Source: an uncultured Brevundimonas sp. (GTDB lineage: Bacteria; Pseudomonadota; Alphaproteobacteria; Caulobacterales; Caulobacteraceae). From it: a DNA stretch of 53,053 bases. Made by a program: the position numbers and the translations under genes. The stretch lies in assembly GCF_937863155.1 (NCBI RefSeq), contig NZ_CALMFB010000007.1:1-53053 (forward strand), given 5' to 3'. Shown piece after piece: positions 15,963 through 23,667 of the stretch. The notes beneath the pieces are model-generated. The model saw only the letters and a list, made by a program, of their open reading frames with translations. It searched no databases and was not told where the DNA came from. How positions within the stretch are numbered: position 1 is the stretch's first letter; every line of letters starts with the position of its first letter.

Positions 15963-17525
15963 ATGAACCGACGGGAATTGGGTCTGGGCGTCGCGGCGGC
16001 GACCATGAGTCTGGCCGGACAGGCGGCGGCCCAGAGTGCGGCCGGTGCGCGCGATGCGGCGGCCATCGCCTTCTATGACGGGTTCAACGACCAGTTGGCC
16101 CGCCTGCCCTCGACGATCCAAGGCGACGTGCGCGCCTTCTATGAAATGAACGGCTGGCGTCCGGTCTGGACCCAGGACCGTCTGCGCGCCCTGAACGACG
16201 CCGCCGGCCGGGCCGAGCGTCACGGCCTGTCACAGGGCGACTTCTTCGATTTCGTGGGCCTGGCGGCCGATCCGGCCAGCAGCGAGATCCGCACCACCGC
16301 CGCCGCCCTGGGCTATGCCCGCGTCCTGGCCGAGGGCCGGGTGCGTCCCGAGACGGTCGAAGACCTGTGGGAGATGCAGAAGAACCGCGTCGACCTGCCT
16401 GGCGGTCTCAGCGACGCCCTGGGCCGCAGCCGCCTGGTCGAATGGTTCGAGGCCCTGCCTCCCACCGACATCGGCTACTCCAATCTGTCGGCCGGCTATA
16501 TCCGCTATCGCCGCCTGATCCGCGAAGGCGGCTGGCCCGCCTTCCGCCCCGGCGCGACGATCGAACCGGGCGCCAGCGATGCGCGCATGCCCGCCCTGAT
16601 CGCCCGTCTGGCGGCCGAGGGCGACCTGGCCGCCGCCGACGCCCCGCGCCTGACGGCCGAGGGTCTGGTCTATGGATCGGAACTTCAGGCCGCCGTCCGC
16701 AGCTTCCAGACCCGGCACGGCCTGGCAGCGGACGCCCGCATCGGCACGGGCACCCAGCGGTCCCTGTCGGCCTCGGCCGAGGATCGCGCCCGCCAGATCG
16801 CCCTGAACCTGGAACGCCGCCGCTGGCTGAAGCGCGAGGTCGAGCCCGAACGGATCGAGGTCAACACCGCCGCCGCCATCATGGTCTATTGGAAGGACGG
16901 CAAGCCGGTTCACTCCAACCGCGTGGTCGTCGGCACCCCGGCCAACCAGACGCCCAGCCTGGAAAAGCCGTTCGCCTCGGTCGTGGCCAATCCGCCCTGG
17001 TATGTGCCCGCCGGCATCGCCCGCAACGAGATCCTGCCGCGCGGTCCCGGCTATCTGGCCAGCCAGAACATGTACATCTCGAACGGCCAGGTGATTCAGC
17101 GCGCCGGCCCGCAGGCCGCCCTGGGCTATGTGAAGTTCGAGTTGCGCGACAGCTACGCCATCTTCCTGCACGACACCCCGTCCAAGGCGGCGTTCAACAA
17201 CGCCTATCGCCATCGCAGCCACGGTTGCGTGCGGGTGCAGGGCGCCATCGACTTCGCCCGCCTGCTGCTGTCGCCGGACCCGACGCTGCTGGGCCGGTTC
17301 GACACGGCGCTGGACGCCAAGACCACGACCCGCATCCAGACGGGGCGCGAGATCGGGGTGCGGCTGCTATACTGGACCGCCTTCGTCGACGGCCAGGGCC
17401 GCGTCGCCTTCCGCGAGGACGTCTATTCCCGCGACGAAAAGCTGGCCCGCGCCCTGGGCATCGCCGTCAGCCTGCCCCGCCCGGTCGATGACGGCCGCAC
17501 GGACCGCAACGACGTCGGGCCGTAG
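15963..17525 (+). CDS. L,D-transpeptidase (YcbB-like)
   Basis: A 520-residue periplasmic enzyme forming 3-3 cross-links in peptidoglycan. MNRRELGLGVAAATMSLAGQ then AAAQ is a Tat-like signal. Residues around 225-280 form a peptidoglycan-binding domain (LQAAVRSFQTRHGLAADA). The YkuD catalytic domain follows, with a conserved His in FLHDTP and the catalytic motif HRSHGCVRV (SHGCxR). The size and the domain inserted before the YkuD fold match the YcbB/LdtD type. The start follows the rpmE terminator; a longer frame upstream passes through that hairpin and is rejected. Inhibition by carbapenems is typical of the family. Confidence 0.92.
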   Translation: MNRRELGLGVAAATMSLAGQAAAQSAAGARDAAAIAFYDGFNDQLARLPSTIQGDVRAFYEMNGWRPVWTQDRLRALNDAAGRAERHGLSQGDFFDFVGLAADPASSEIRTTAAALGYARVLAEGRVRPETVEDLWEMQKNRVDLPGGLSDALGRSRLVEWFEALPPTDIGYSNLSAGYIRYRRLIREGGWPAFRPGATIEPGASDARMPALIARLAAEGDLAAADAPRLTAEGLVYGSELQAAVRSFQTRHGLAADARIGTGTQRSLSASAEDRARQIALNLERRRWLKREVEPERIEVNTAAAIMVYWKDGKPVHSNRVVVGTPANQTPSLEKPFASVVANPPWYVPAGIARNEILPRGPGYLASQNMYISNGQVIQRAGPQAALGYVKFELRDSYAIFLHDTPSKAAFNNAYRHRSHGCVRVQGAIDFARLLLSPDPTLLGRFDTALDAKTTTRIQTGREIGVRLLYWTAFVDGQGRVAFREDVYSRDEKLARALGIAVSLPRPVDDGRTDRNDVGP

Positions 17526-17538
17526 GTTTATTCGACCC

Positions 17539-17650
17539 GTCACCCTCGGGCTTGACCCGAGGGCCAGACGTTCGACCGCTGCGTCGTTTGGGATTTCGCG
17601 CCCAGCATGCCGCGGCCTCTGATCCTCGGATCAAGTCCGAGGACGACGAT
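17539..17650. repeat. Pair of CCTCGG palindromes between convergent genes
   Basis: Two hairpins in opposite orientation: CCCTCGGG-CTTGA-CCCGAGGG (17543-17563) and TCCTCGGA-TCAAG-TCCGAGGA (17623-17643). Each is a form of the GTCayCCTCGGrCTTGAyCCGAGG intergenic palindrome seen in many alphaproteobacteria. They may terminate transcription from both sides; neither has a clear T-run. Confidence 0.65.
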
Positions 17651-17662
17651 GTAAGGTCGACG

Positions 17663-18208
17663 TCAGTTGCCGAACGCGGCCGCCAGGCGGTCCATGTGGC
17701 TCTGCACCGGGTTCAGCGGGGCGTCCTCGACCGCGTCCTGATACATGCGCCGGTCCAGGTGCAGGGCGCGGTCGTACAGGCGATCGGTGCGCACCAGATA
17801 TTCGATAAGGGCGATGGGCAGGTCCGGGTGGGTCGGATCGACCTCGGTCTTGCGGTCGGCCAGGCGATAGCGCGGCTCGGCCGCCGCCGCCGGGGTCATG
17901 TCGCCCTCGCGCACCGCGCGCTGGACCAGCAGCCATGAGGCGATCTGCATCAGCCGCGTGGTCAGCTTCATGCTTTCCGACGCATAGGCCAAGGCCGTGG
18001 CCCGCGACAGCAGCTTGGAGTCCCGCCGCCCGTCGCCGTCCAGATAGGCGGCCGTCTCCTCGACCAGGGCCATGCCCTCGGCGAAGGTGCGGTCGAACAG
18101 TTCCGACGCGGCGAAGTCGCGCACGACCGTCTCGCGGTCGCGCCCGGCCGTGAAAACGGCCTCGGCGGCGGCATCATGGGCGTCGGAAGAAAACTCGGTC
18201 ATACGCAT
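17663..18208 (-). CDS. rcdA: RcdA-like cell-cycle adaptor (DUF1465)
   Basis: A 181-residue helical cytoplasmic protein of the DUF1465 family. In Caulobacter the member RcdA helps ClpXP degrade the master regulator CtrA at the G1-S transition, together with CpdR and PopA. The stretch TFAEGMALVEETAAYLDGDG and the following helices (LAYASESMKLTTRLMQIASW) are characteristic. Start at the first ATG; the ATG two codons later is equally possible. A DUF1192 gene lies 97 bases upstream on the same strand. Functional assignment rests on family and the inferred Caulobacterales setting. Confidence 0.85.
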   Translation of the reverse strand: MRMTEFSSDAHDAAAEAVFTAGRDRETVVRDFAASELFDRTFAEGMALVEETAAYLDGDGRRDSKLLSRATALAYASESMKLTTRLMQIASWLLVQRAVREGDMTPAAAAEPRYRLADRKTEVDPTHPDLPIALIEYLVRTDRLYDRALHLDRRMYQDAVEDAPLNPVQSHMDRLAAAFGN

Positions 18209-18305
18209 GGGGTCCGAAACGGGTCCGTGTCACTGTCGGGCCGGATCGGCGCCGCGCACGGTCGGCCTGCAACCCCCATGCCAGCGGCGACTGACCCATT
18301 CCAGA

Positions 18306-18512
18306 TCATGAGCCGAGATTGAACAGGGCGTCGGCGGCGCTGATCTTGGCCTTCTTGGCCTCCAGCGCGGCGCGGATGCGGGCGATTTCCGTTTCCAGGG
18401 CGGCGATCCGTTCGTGCAGTTCCTCGCCCGAGTACAGTTCCAGATCCTCGCGCGCCAGGGCGGCCAGAGCCGCGCCTCGCTGGGGTCGGGGGTCCAGATC
18501 GTCGAAGGTCAT
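18306..18512 (-). CDS. DUF1192 small protein
   Basis: A 68-residue acidic helical protein. The opening MTFDDLDPRPQ and the segment LYSGEELHERIAALETEIAR, followed by a basic KKAKISAADALF end, are typical of DUF1192, an alphaproteobacterial family of unknown role. The central part is a predicted coiled coil. It precedes rcdA on the same strand. Start chosen at the ATG at 18512, with an AGGGAGG-type ribosome binding site just upstream. A longer open frame on this strand runs through the opposite quinone reductase gene and is not real. Confidence 0.78.
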   Translation of the reverse strand: MTFDDLDPRPQRGAALAALAREDLELYSGEELHERIAALETEIARIRAALEAKKAKISAADALFNLGS

Positions 18513-18593
18513 TGCCGCCTCCCTTGGCCTTGCGCCCTGCAAACCCCTATCTGAACGCCCGCAGACGGACGATTGCAAGGGAAAGCCGCCGCC

Positions 18594-19565
18594 ATGAAGG
18601 TCATCGACATCGCCGGCGGCCACGGCCCGGCCCAGGCTCTGACGCTGGCGGAACGGCCCGACCCGACACCGGGACCGGGCGAGATCCGCATCCGCGTGGC
18701 CGCCGCCGGGGTGAACCGGCCCGACATCGTCCAGCGCAAGGGCCTGTATCCGCCGCCCCCCGGCGCCTCGGACATCCTGGGGCTGGAGGTCGCCGGAACC
18801 GTCGATGCGGTCGGCGACGGGGTCGAGCGCTGGCGCGTCGGCGACCGGGTCTGTGCGCTGCTGGGCGGCGGGGGCTATGCCGAGTTGGCCGTGGTCGACG
18901 CCCGGCACGCCCTGCCGGTTCCCGGCGACCTCGACCTGATCCAGGCCGCCGCCTTGCCCGAGGCCGTCTTCACCGTCTTCGCCAATGTGTTCGAGGCGGG
19001 GGGGCTGAAGGCCGGCGAGACCCTGCTGGTCCATGGCGCGACCAGCGGCATCGGCGTCACCGCCATCCAGATGGCCAGGGCGGCCGGCGCGCGGGTGGTC
19101 GCCACCTCGCGCGGATCGGACAAGGCCCAGGCGGCGCGCGACCTGGGCGCGGACCTGAGCCTGGACGCCACGACGGACGACATGGCCGCCGCCATCGCGG
19201 AGTTCGGCGGCGTGGACGTGGTGCTGGACATGGTGGGGGCGGACTATGCGGCCCTGAACCAGGGCGCGCTGAAGGCGGGCGGGCGCTGGGTCGTCATCGC
19301 CACCCAGTCGGGCGCCGTGGCCCAGATCGACCTGATGCGGCTGATGCTGAAACGGATCGTGGTGACCGGATCGACCCTGAGATCCCGCCCAGCGGACGAG
19401 AAGGCGCGACTGGCGCGGGCGGTTGAGGATGTCGTCTGGCCCTGGGTCGCAAACGGTCTGGTCCGGCCCCGGATCGATGCGGTCTATCCGCTGTCGCAGG
19501 CGGCGGACGCCCACCAGTGGCTCGAAGCAGGCGGGCATGTCGGAAAGGTGGTCCTGACAGCATGA
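18594..19565 (+). CDS. NAD(P)H-quinone oxidoreductase, zinc-independent MDR family
   Basis: A 323-residue medium-chain reductase of the PIG3/QOR type. The N-terminal GroES-like domain contains AAAGVNRPDIVQRKGLYPPP, the family signature. The Rossmann domain follows with LLVHGATSGIGVTAIQMAR for NADPH binding. No zinc-binding cysteine set is present. It reduces quinones, probably by one electron, in the cytoplasm. Start at MKVIDIAGG, divergent from the DUF1192 gene with an 81-base shared promoter gap. A TTG seven codons upstream is a weaker choice. Confidence 0.9.
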   Translation: MKVIDIAGGHGPAQALTLAERPDPTPGPGEIRIRVAAAGVNRPDIVQRKGLYPPPPGASDILGLEVAGTVDAVGDGVERWRVGDRVCALLGGGGYAELAVVDARHALPVPGDLDLIQAAALPEAVFTVFANVFEAGGLKAGETLLVHGATSGIGVTAIQMARAAGARVVATSRGSDKAQAARDLGADLSLDATTDDMAAAIAEFGGVDVVLDMVGADYAALNQGALKAGGRWVVIATQSGAVAQIDLMRLMLKRIVVTGSTLRSRPADEKARLARAVEDVVWPWVANGLVRPRIDAVYPLSQAADAHQWLEAGGHVGKVVLTA

Positions 19566-19600
19566 GGCCGGCCCGTCGAAACGGACCGGCCCCAGCCTCA
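19563..19600. terminator. Hairpin between convergent genes
   Basis: GGCCGGCCCGT (19566-19576), a CGAA loop and ACGGACCGGCC form an 11-base stem with one mismatch. TGAGGC and GCCTCA flank it. It lies between the converging quinone reductase and crystallin-like genes and may serve both; there is no T-run. Confidence 0.45.
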
Positions 19601-19624
19601 GTCACTTAGCCTCAGGCGTTCAGA

Positions 19625-20299
19625 TCACCAGCGGCCGCCGCCACGCGCCGGACGCATGGACGAGATGCGGTCGTTCAGGCCCCAGCGGTCCAGGTTGCGG
19701 ACGTCGCCGTCGATCACCTGGCAGTTGCCGCGGAAGAAGGCGTCGGTGCAGACTTCCCAGCGGCCGCGCATCTGCATCGAGCTGATGGCGTCGTTGAAGC
19801 CGGTGCGATCCAGGTTCGGCATTTCACCATTGAAGGTGGTCGAGGCGCCGCGGAAGTTGGCGTCGCGATAGACGGTCACCGAATCCCGGCCACCGCCCCA
19901 GCCGCCGCCGTTGTTGCCACCGCCCCAGCCGCCACCGCCGCTGTTGCCGCCGCCCCAACCGCCGCCATTGTTGCCGCCGCCGTTACCCCAGCCGCCGCCG
20001 TTATTGCCGCCGCCGCCGCGATCTTCATAAGACCCACGGTTCGGGCCGCAGATCAGCAGGCCGTCGTTATTGGTGATGTCGTGCGGGGTGCAGCGGCTCA
20101 GTTCGATCGAGGTGCCGCGCATCCGGCCGCGCGTGTCGCGGCAGTCGGCGTACAGGCGGCCCTGGTTCACATAGGAACCCGAACAGCTTTGCGCATAGCT
20201 GCCGCGCGGGGCGACCCGTTCGGCCATCGGCGGGGCGCGATCCTGCGCCGGCGCCGTCATCATGGTGGCCGCAGCAGCGGCGGTGGCGAGCAACATCAT
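19625..20299 (-). CDS. Secreted CVNH / beta-gamma-crystallin fusion protein
   Basis: A 224-residue exported protein in three parts. After a signal peptide (MMLLATAAAAATMM), residues of about 30-85 resemble a cyanovirin-N homology domain: SCSGSYVNQGRLYADCRD, then IELSRC and LLICG, a carbohydrate-binding fold. Next comes a linker of GGGNNGGGWGGG-like repeats. The C-terminal 85 residues form a beta/gamma-crystallin domain with two motifs (VTVYRDANFRG and WEVCTDAFFRGNC), each followed by NDxISSM. The start ATG is preceded by GGAGG at proper spacing. Surface glycan or calcium binding is plausible; no function is known. Confidence 0.8.
   Translation of the reverse strand: MMLLATAAAAATMMTAPAQDRAPPMAERVAPRGSYAQSCSGSYVNQGRLYADCRDTRGRMRGTSIELSRCTPHDITNNDGLLICGPNRGSYEDRGGGGNNGGGWGNGGGNNGGGWGGGNSGGGGWGGGNNGGGWGGGRDSVTVYRDANFRGASTTFNGEMPNLDRTGFNDAISSMQMRGRWEVCTDAFFRGNCQVIDGDVRNLDRWGLNDRISSMRPARGGGRW
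19889..20028 (-). repeat. Glycine/asparagine/tryptophan tandem repeat
   Basis: Imperfect tandem DNA repeats encode units such as NNGGGWGGG and NSGGGGWGGG in the linker of the CVNH/crystallin protein. Copy number probably varies between strains by slippage. Confidence 0.75.
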
Positions 20300-20514
20300 G
20301 GATCCCTCCATCTAACAGTCCCTGGCGCTTCAACGCGCCGATGAGGAACAGAGTTCAACATGCCACATGAACCTTGGCTGTACGACACTGTCGGGCAGCG
20401 TTTTCTTTTCAGGCGAATGGGACTATATCGGCTCCAATCGCGCCCGGCCGAAAGGTCGGGCGCCGTCGTATCCAACGCCTGGCTTCGCCGGGCCATTCGC
20501 CGGGACATAGCCCC

Positions 20515-21183
20515 ATGACCGACATTCTGATGCCCAAGGCCACCGCGGTCTGGCTGGTCGACAACACCTCGCTGACGTTCGAGCAGATCGCCGATTTCTG
20601 CGGCCTGCACCCGTTGGAAGTGCGCGGCATCGCCGACGGCGATGTGGCGCGCGACATCCGCGGCGCCGATCCCCTGGTCAACGGCCAGCTGACCCGCGAC
20701 GAACTGGACAAGGCCCACGCCGATTCCAACTATCGCATGAAGGCGGTGGTCAGCCGCCACGCCGAACTGCTGAAGCCGACCAAGACCGGGCCGAAATACA
20801 CCCCCGTCTCGCGCCGCCAGGACCGACCCGACGCCATCGCCTGGTTCGTGCGTCACCACCCCGAAGTGACCGACGCCCAGATCGCCAAACTGCTGGGCAC
20901 CACCAAGGCCACGATCGAAAGCGTGCGCAACCGCACCCACTGGAACAGCCCCAACATCAAGCCGGTCGATCCGGTGACCCTGGGCCTGGTCGGCCAGCTG
21001 CAGCTGGACGAAGTGGTCAAGAAGGCCGCCGAGAAGAAGGCCAAGGACGACGCCAAGCGCGGCGGCCCGACCCTGGACGCGGCGGCCGAGGAAGCGGTCG
21101 AGGCCGAACCCGAAGCCCCCGAAGTCGACGAGCGCGATCAGGGCGGCCACACCGCCGAATCCGTGTTCGGCCCGCGCGACTGA
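20515..21183 (+). CDS. trcR: TrcR-like cell-cycle transcriptional regulator (DUF1013)
   Basis: A 222-residue protein of the DUF1013 family, annotated in alphaproteobacteria as cell cycle regulator TrcR. The N-terminal MPKATAVWLVDNTSLTFEQI, the HPLEVRGIADG segment and the helix-turn-helix-like AQIAKLLGTTKATIESVRNR (about residues 122-141) are characteristic. The C-terminus is acidic and alanine-rich. Start chosen at MTDILMPKA, the conserved N-terminus; the open frame upstream is not conserved. A strong terminator follows the stop. Confidence 0.85.
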   Translation: MTDILMPKATAVWLVDNTSLTFEQIADFCGLHPLEVRGIADGDVARDIRGADPLVNGQLTRDELDKAHADSNYRMKAVVSRHAELLKPTKTGPKYTPVSRRQDRPDAIAWFVRHHPEVTDAQIAKLLGTTKATIESVRNRTHWNSPNIKPVDPVTLGLVGQLQLDEVVKKAAEKKAKDDAKRGGPTLDAAAEEAVEAEPEAPEVDERDQGGHTAESVFGPRD

Positions 21184-21210
21184 CCATCCGTCGCTTTCCG
21201 GCATGAAAAA

Positions 21211-21245
21211 CGGCCCCGGGTTCGCCCCGGGGCCGTTCGCATTTT
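21211..21245 (+). terminator. Intrinsic terminator of trcR
   Basis: CGGCCCCGGG (21211-21220) and CCCGGGGCCG (21226-21235) form a perfect 10-base stem with a TTCGC loop, followed by TTCGCATTTTC. It lies between trcR and the convergent DUF465 gene and may act on both. Confidence 0.85.
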
Positions 21246-21263
21246 CAGCTCGGATCGGCCGTA

Positions 21264-21437
21264 TCAGCCGGCCCCGGCCTGTAGGGTGTTGATCTCTTCC
21301 TTGAGCCGCAGCTTGCGCTGCTTGAGACTTCTCAGCTGCAGCGAGTCCGCGGCGGGATGGATCATCTCCTGGCGGATGGCTTCTTCCAGCTGGCGATGAC
21401 GATTGCCCAGTTCGCGGATACGAGCATCAATAGTCAT
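21264..21437 (-). CDS. DUF465 (YdcH-family) small protein
   Basis: A 57-residue gene read directly from the minus strand: it begins MTIDARIRELGNRHRQLEEA and ends LKEEINTLQAGAG. The two-helix hairpin with RLRxEI-like C-terminal helix is typical of DUF465/YdcH proteins, whose role is unknown. An AGGAGG ribosome binding site lies 7 bases before the ATG. A second member of the same family sits at 22657 on the other strand. Confidence 0.85.
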   Translation of the reverse strand: MTIDARIRELGNRHRQLEEAIRQEMIHPAADSLQLRSLKQRKLRLKEEINTLQAGAG

Positions 21438-21569
21438 GGCTTGCGCCTCCTTGGCTTAGGGACCACACAGTCAGCGCCCGGACCCGGCCGCTTGTGTAAT
21501 CACATTCCAGTGACGCGCGGCGGCCCGGCCCGGACCCGAAGCAGACTGGACTCCAAATTGGCCCATCCC

Positions 21570-22166
21570 GTGAACGGAGCCGTACGGAACCCGCCCTCGC
21601 GCCTGGTCGTGGGGATTTCCGGCGCATCCGGCGTGACTTACGGCGTGCGCATGCTGGACGCCCTGCGCGACTTGGGCGTCGAAAGCCATCTGGTCGTCAG
21701 CCGCGCGGCGCTGCTGACCCTGTCTCAGGAAACCGATCTGACGCCGGACGATCTGGCGTCCCGCGCCGATGTGACGCACCGCCTGGCCGATGTGGGGGCC
21801 TCCATCGCGTCCGGTTCGTTCAAGACCATGGGCATGGTCATCGCCCCCTGTTCGGTGCGGACCATGGGCGAGATCGCCACCGGCGTGACCTCGTCCCTGC
21901 TGACCCGCGCCGCCGATGTGACGCTGAAGGAGCGCCGCCCCCTGGTGCTGATGGTGCGCGAGACGCCGTTCCACCTGGGCCACCTGCGCACCATGACGGC
22001 CCTGGCGGAAATGGGCGCCGTCATCGCCCCGCCCCTGCCCGCCCTCTATGCCCGCCCCGCCTCTATCGAGGCCATGATCGACCAGTCGGTCGGTCGGGTG
22101 CTGGACCTGTTCGGCCTGGACTGGGCGCCGGTGACCCGCTGGACCGGACTGAAGGGCGCCGAATGA
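21570..22166 (+). CDS. ubiX: Flavin prenyltransferase UbiX
   Basis: A 198-residue enzyme that prenylates FMN to give the cofactor of UbiD-type decarboxylases. FMN-binding LVVGISGASGVTYGVRML, then SFKTMGMVIAPCSVRTMGEI and RPLVLMVRETPFHLGHLRTM, are the family motifs. No good ATG exists; the GTG at 21570 fits the family N-terminus and a TTG at 21558 is the alternative. Its stop overlaps the next start (ATGA). UbiD is not in view. Together with the COQ9-like gene at 26296 it points to ubiquinone synthesis. Confidence 0.92.
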   Translation: MNGAVRNPPSRLVVGISGASGVTYGVRMLDALRDLGVESHLVVSRAALLTLSQETDLTPDDLASRADVTHRLADVGASIASGSFKTMGMVIAPCSVRTMGEIATGVTSSLLTRAADVTLKERRPLVLMVRETPFHLGHLRTMTALAEMGAVIAPPLPALYARPASIEAMIDQSVGRVLDLFGLDWAPVTRWTGLKGAE

Positions 22167-22630
22167 GCCTGTGGACCTGGGCCGTGGCGGCCTACGCAAA
22201 GCCGGGCGTCTCGGAAGCCTGTCTGGAGCTTCAGGACGCGGGCGGCCAGAACGTCTGCCTGCTGCTTTGGGCCGCCTGGGCCGCCGAGACGGGCCGGGCC
22301 CTGGATGACGACGCCCGCGCCGACGCCTGCGACATCGCCCGCGCCTGGGAAGACGCCGCCGTGGCGCCGTTGCGGGCCGTCCGCCGTCGCCTGAAGGCCC
22401 GCATCCTGGACATGGACGACGACGCCCGCCAGGCGGTGCGCGATCAGGTCAAGGCGGTCGAGCTGACCGCCGAGCGTCATCTGCTTCAGGCGCTGGAGAC
22501 CGCCTCTCGACCGGCAGACCGGCCATCGACAGCGCCGTGCATCGACGCCCTGGCCGCCGTCTGCCGCGACTGGTCCGGCACGGCGCCGCGCGCCCTGCTG
22601 ACGGCGCTGGACCAACGGCTTTCCGCGTGA
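22163..22630 (+). CDS. TIGR02444 family protein
   Basis: A 155-residue protein of unknown function. The opening MSLWTWAVAAYAKPGVSEAC with LELQDAGGQNVCLLLWAAW matches TIGR02444/DUF2390, a family of helical cytoplasmic proteins. It is translationally coupled to ubiX through an ATGA overlap. No catalytic motif is evident, and the neighbourhood does not settle its role. Confidence 0.8.
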   Translation: MSLWTWAVAAYAKPGVSEACLELQDAGGQNVCLLLWAAWAAETGRALDDDARADACDIARAWEDAAVAPLRAVRRRLKARILDMDDDARQAVRDQVKAVELTAERHLLQALETASRPADRPSTAPCIDALAAVCRDWSGTAPRALLTALDQRLSA

Positions 22631-22656
22631 ATCCAGCTCGGCTATAAGCCCCGGCC

Positions 22657-22881
22657 ATGAACGATCACGGTCCCGAGCTGAGCGAGGAAGAGCAGGCCCT
22701 GCACGACCGCCTGCGCGACCTGCGTCAGGAACACGCCGATCTGGACGCCTCGATCGAGGCCCTGGGCCATATGCCGATCCCGGACCAGCTGATGATCGCC
22801 CGGCTGAAGCGCAAGAAGCTGATCCTGCGCGACGAGATGGTGAAGATCGAAGCCCGGATCTTGCCGGATATCATCGCCTGA
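22657..22881 (+). CDS. DUF465 (YdcH-family) protein
   Basis: A 74-residue two-helix protein, beginning MNDHGPELSEEEQALHDRL and containing LRQEHADLDASIEAL and RLKRKKLILRDEM, the DUF465 pattern. It probably closes the ubiX-TIGR02444 transcript, 26 bases after the previous stop. It is a distant paralogue of the 57-residue protein at 21264-21437. A repeat begins directly after its stop codon. Confidence 0.85.
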   Translation: MNDHGPELSEEEQALHDRLRDLRQEHADLDASIEALGHMPIPDQLMIARLKRKKLILRDEMVKIEARILPDIIA

Positions 22882-22987
22882 GGCGGGGGATTAGGGATTA
22901 GGGACTAGGGACTAGGGAAGAGATGGTGTCACCCGCGCACGGCGGCAAAGGCGCTGTCCCCCGCCTAATCCCTAGTCCCTAGTCCCT
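22882..22987. repeat. GGGAYTAGGG palindrome
   Basis: Left arm of GGGATTAGGG/GGGACTAGGG units; AGGGACTAGGGACTAGGGA (22900-22918) pairs perfectly over 19 bases with 22969-22987 around a 50-base loop. The right arm overlaps the last codons and TAG stop of the diguanylate cyclase gene. It probably acts as a terminator-like hairpin for both genes. Related in style to the repeat at 12603. Confidence 0.75.
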
Positions 22988-23545
22988 GCCTTTCTTCCTC
23001 ACCCACATGGCTGCGTCCGCTTCGGCCAGCCAGGTTTCGGCGTCGGGCTGGCCCGCATAGGCGCGCACACCGAACGAGCCGCCCAGTTGCGCCCGCTCGC
23101 CCTGCCAGATGAAACCATCGGTCTCCAGCGCCGTGGCCAGGCGCAGGGCCTTGTCGCGCCCCTCCTCGACCCCCGCATTCAGCATCAGCAGACCGAATTC
23201 GTCGCCGCCCAGCCGGCCGACGGCGTCCGATTCGCGCAGGTTGGCCAGCATCAGCTCGGCCACCCGAACCAGGGCCGCATCGCCCGCCGCATGACCCAGC
23301 CGGTCGTTGACCCCCTTGAACCCATCCAGGTCCAGATACAGCAGCACAGCCGGCGCCGCGTACCGCTGACAATAGGCCATGGTCCGGTTCACCGCCGCGA
23401 TGAAGCCCCGCCGGTTCAACGCCGGGGTCAGGACGTCATGGTCCGCCGCCGCCTCGGCCGCCTCGGCCCGCAGGCGCAGGGCCTCGACCTCGGCCCGCAG
23501 GCGCGCGATCTCGGCGTTCAGGTCGGTCGCGGCCACGTCGGTCAC
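22979..23545 (-). CDS. Small cytoplasmic diguanylate cyclase (GGDEF)
   Basis: A 188-residue protein: a short N-terminal coiled coil ([19 protein letters not shown]) then a GGDEF domain. The active-site motif GGDEF is intact at residues 113-117, the metal-binding FKGVND region precedes it, and an inhibitory I-site RxxD (RESD, residues 104-107) lies five residues upstream. It should make cyclic di-GMP with product inhibition. There is no sensor or membrane segment, so activation may depend on oligomerisation or partners. Divergent from purE. Its stop codon lies in a palindromic repeat. Confidence 0.87.
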   Translation of the reverse strand: MTDVAATDLNAEIARLRAEVEALRLRAEAAEAAADHDVLTPALNRRGFIAAVNRTMAYCQRYAAPAVLLYLDLDGFKGVNDRLGHAAGDAALVRVAELMLANLRESDAVGRLGGDEFGLLMLNAGVEEGRDKALRLATALETDGFIWQGERAQLGGSFGVRAYAGQPDAETWLAEADAAMWVRKKGRD

Positions 23546-23667
23546 GAAAAACAGGCTCCGGCAGCGCGACTCACCAGCGGCCGCGCAGGGTCGATGCTAG
23601 CGCCCTCGGTTGCGGGCGCAACGCGGCTGCTGTAACGGGCCGTCTTCCGACAGCGGGGAACCCCGAC

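Noticed and set aside
22882-22987. Telomere or replicon end, suggested by GGGATTAGGG units
   Set aside because: The units are few, inverted and between two ordinary genes; the same kind of palindrome fits an intergenic repeat.
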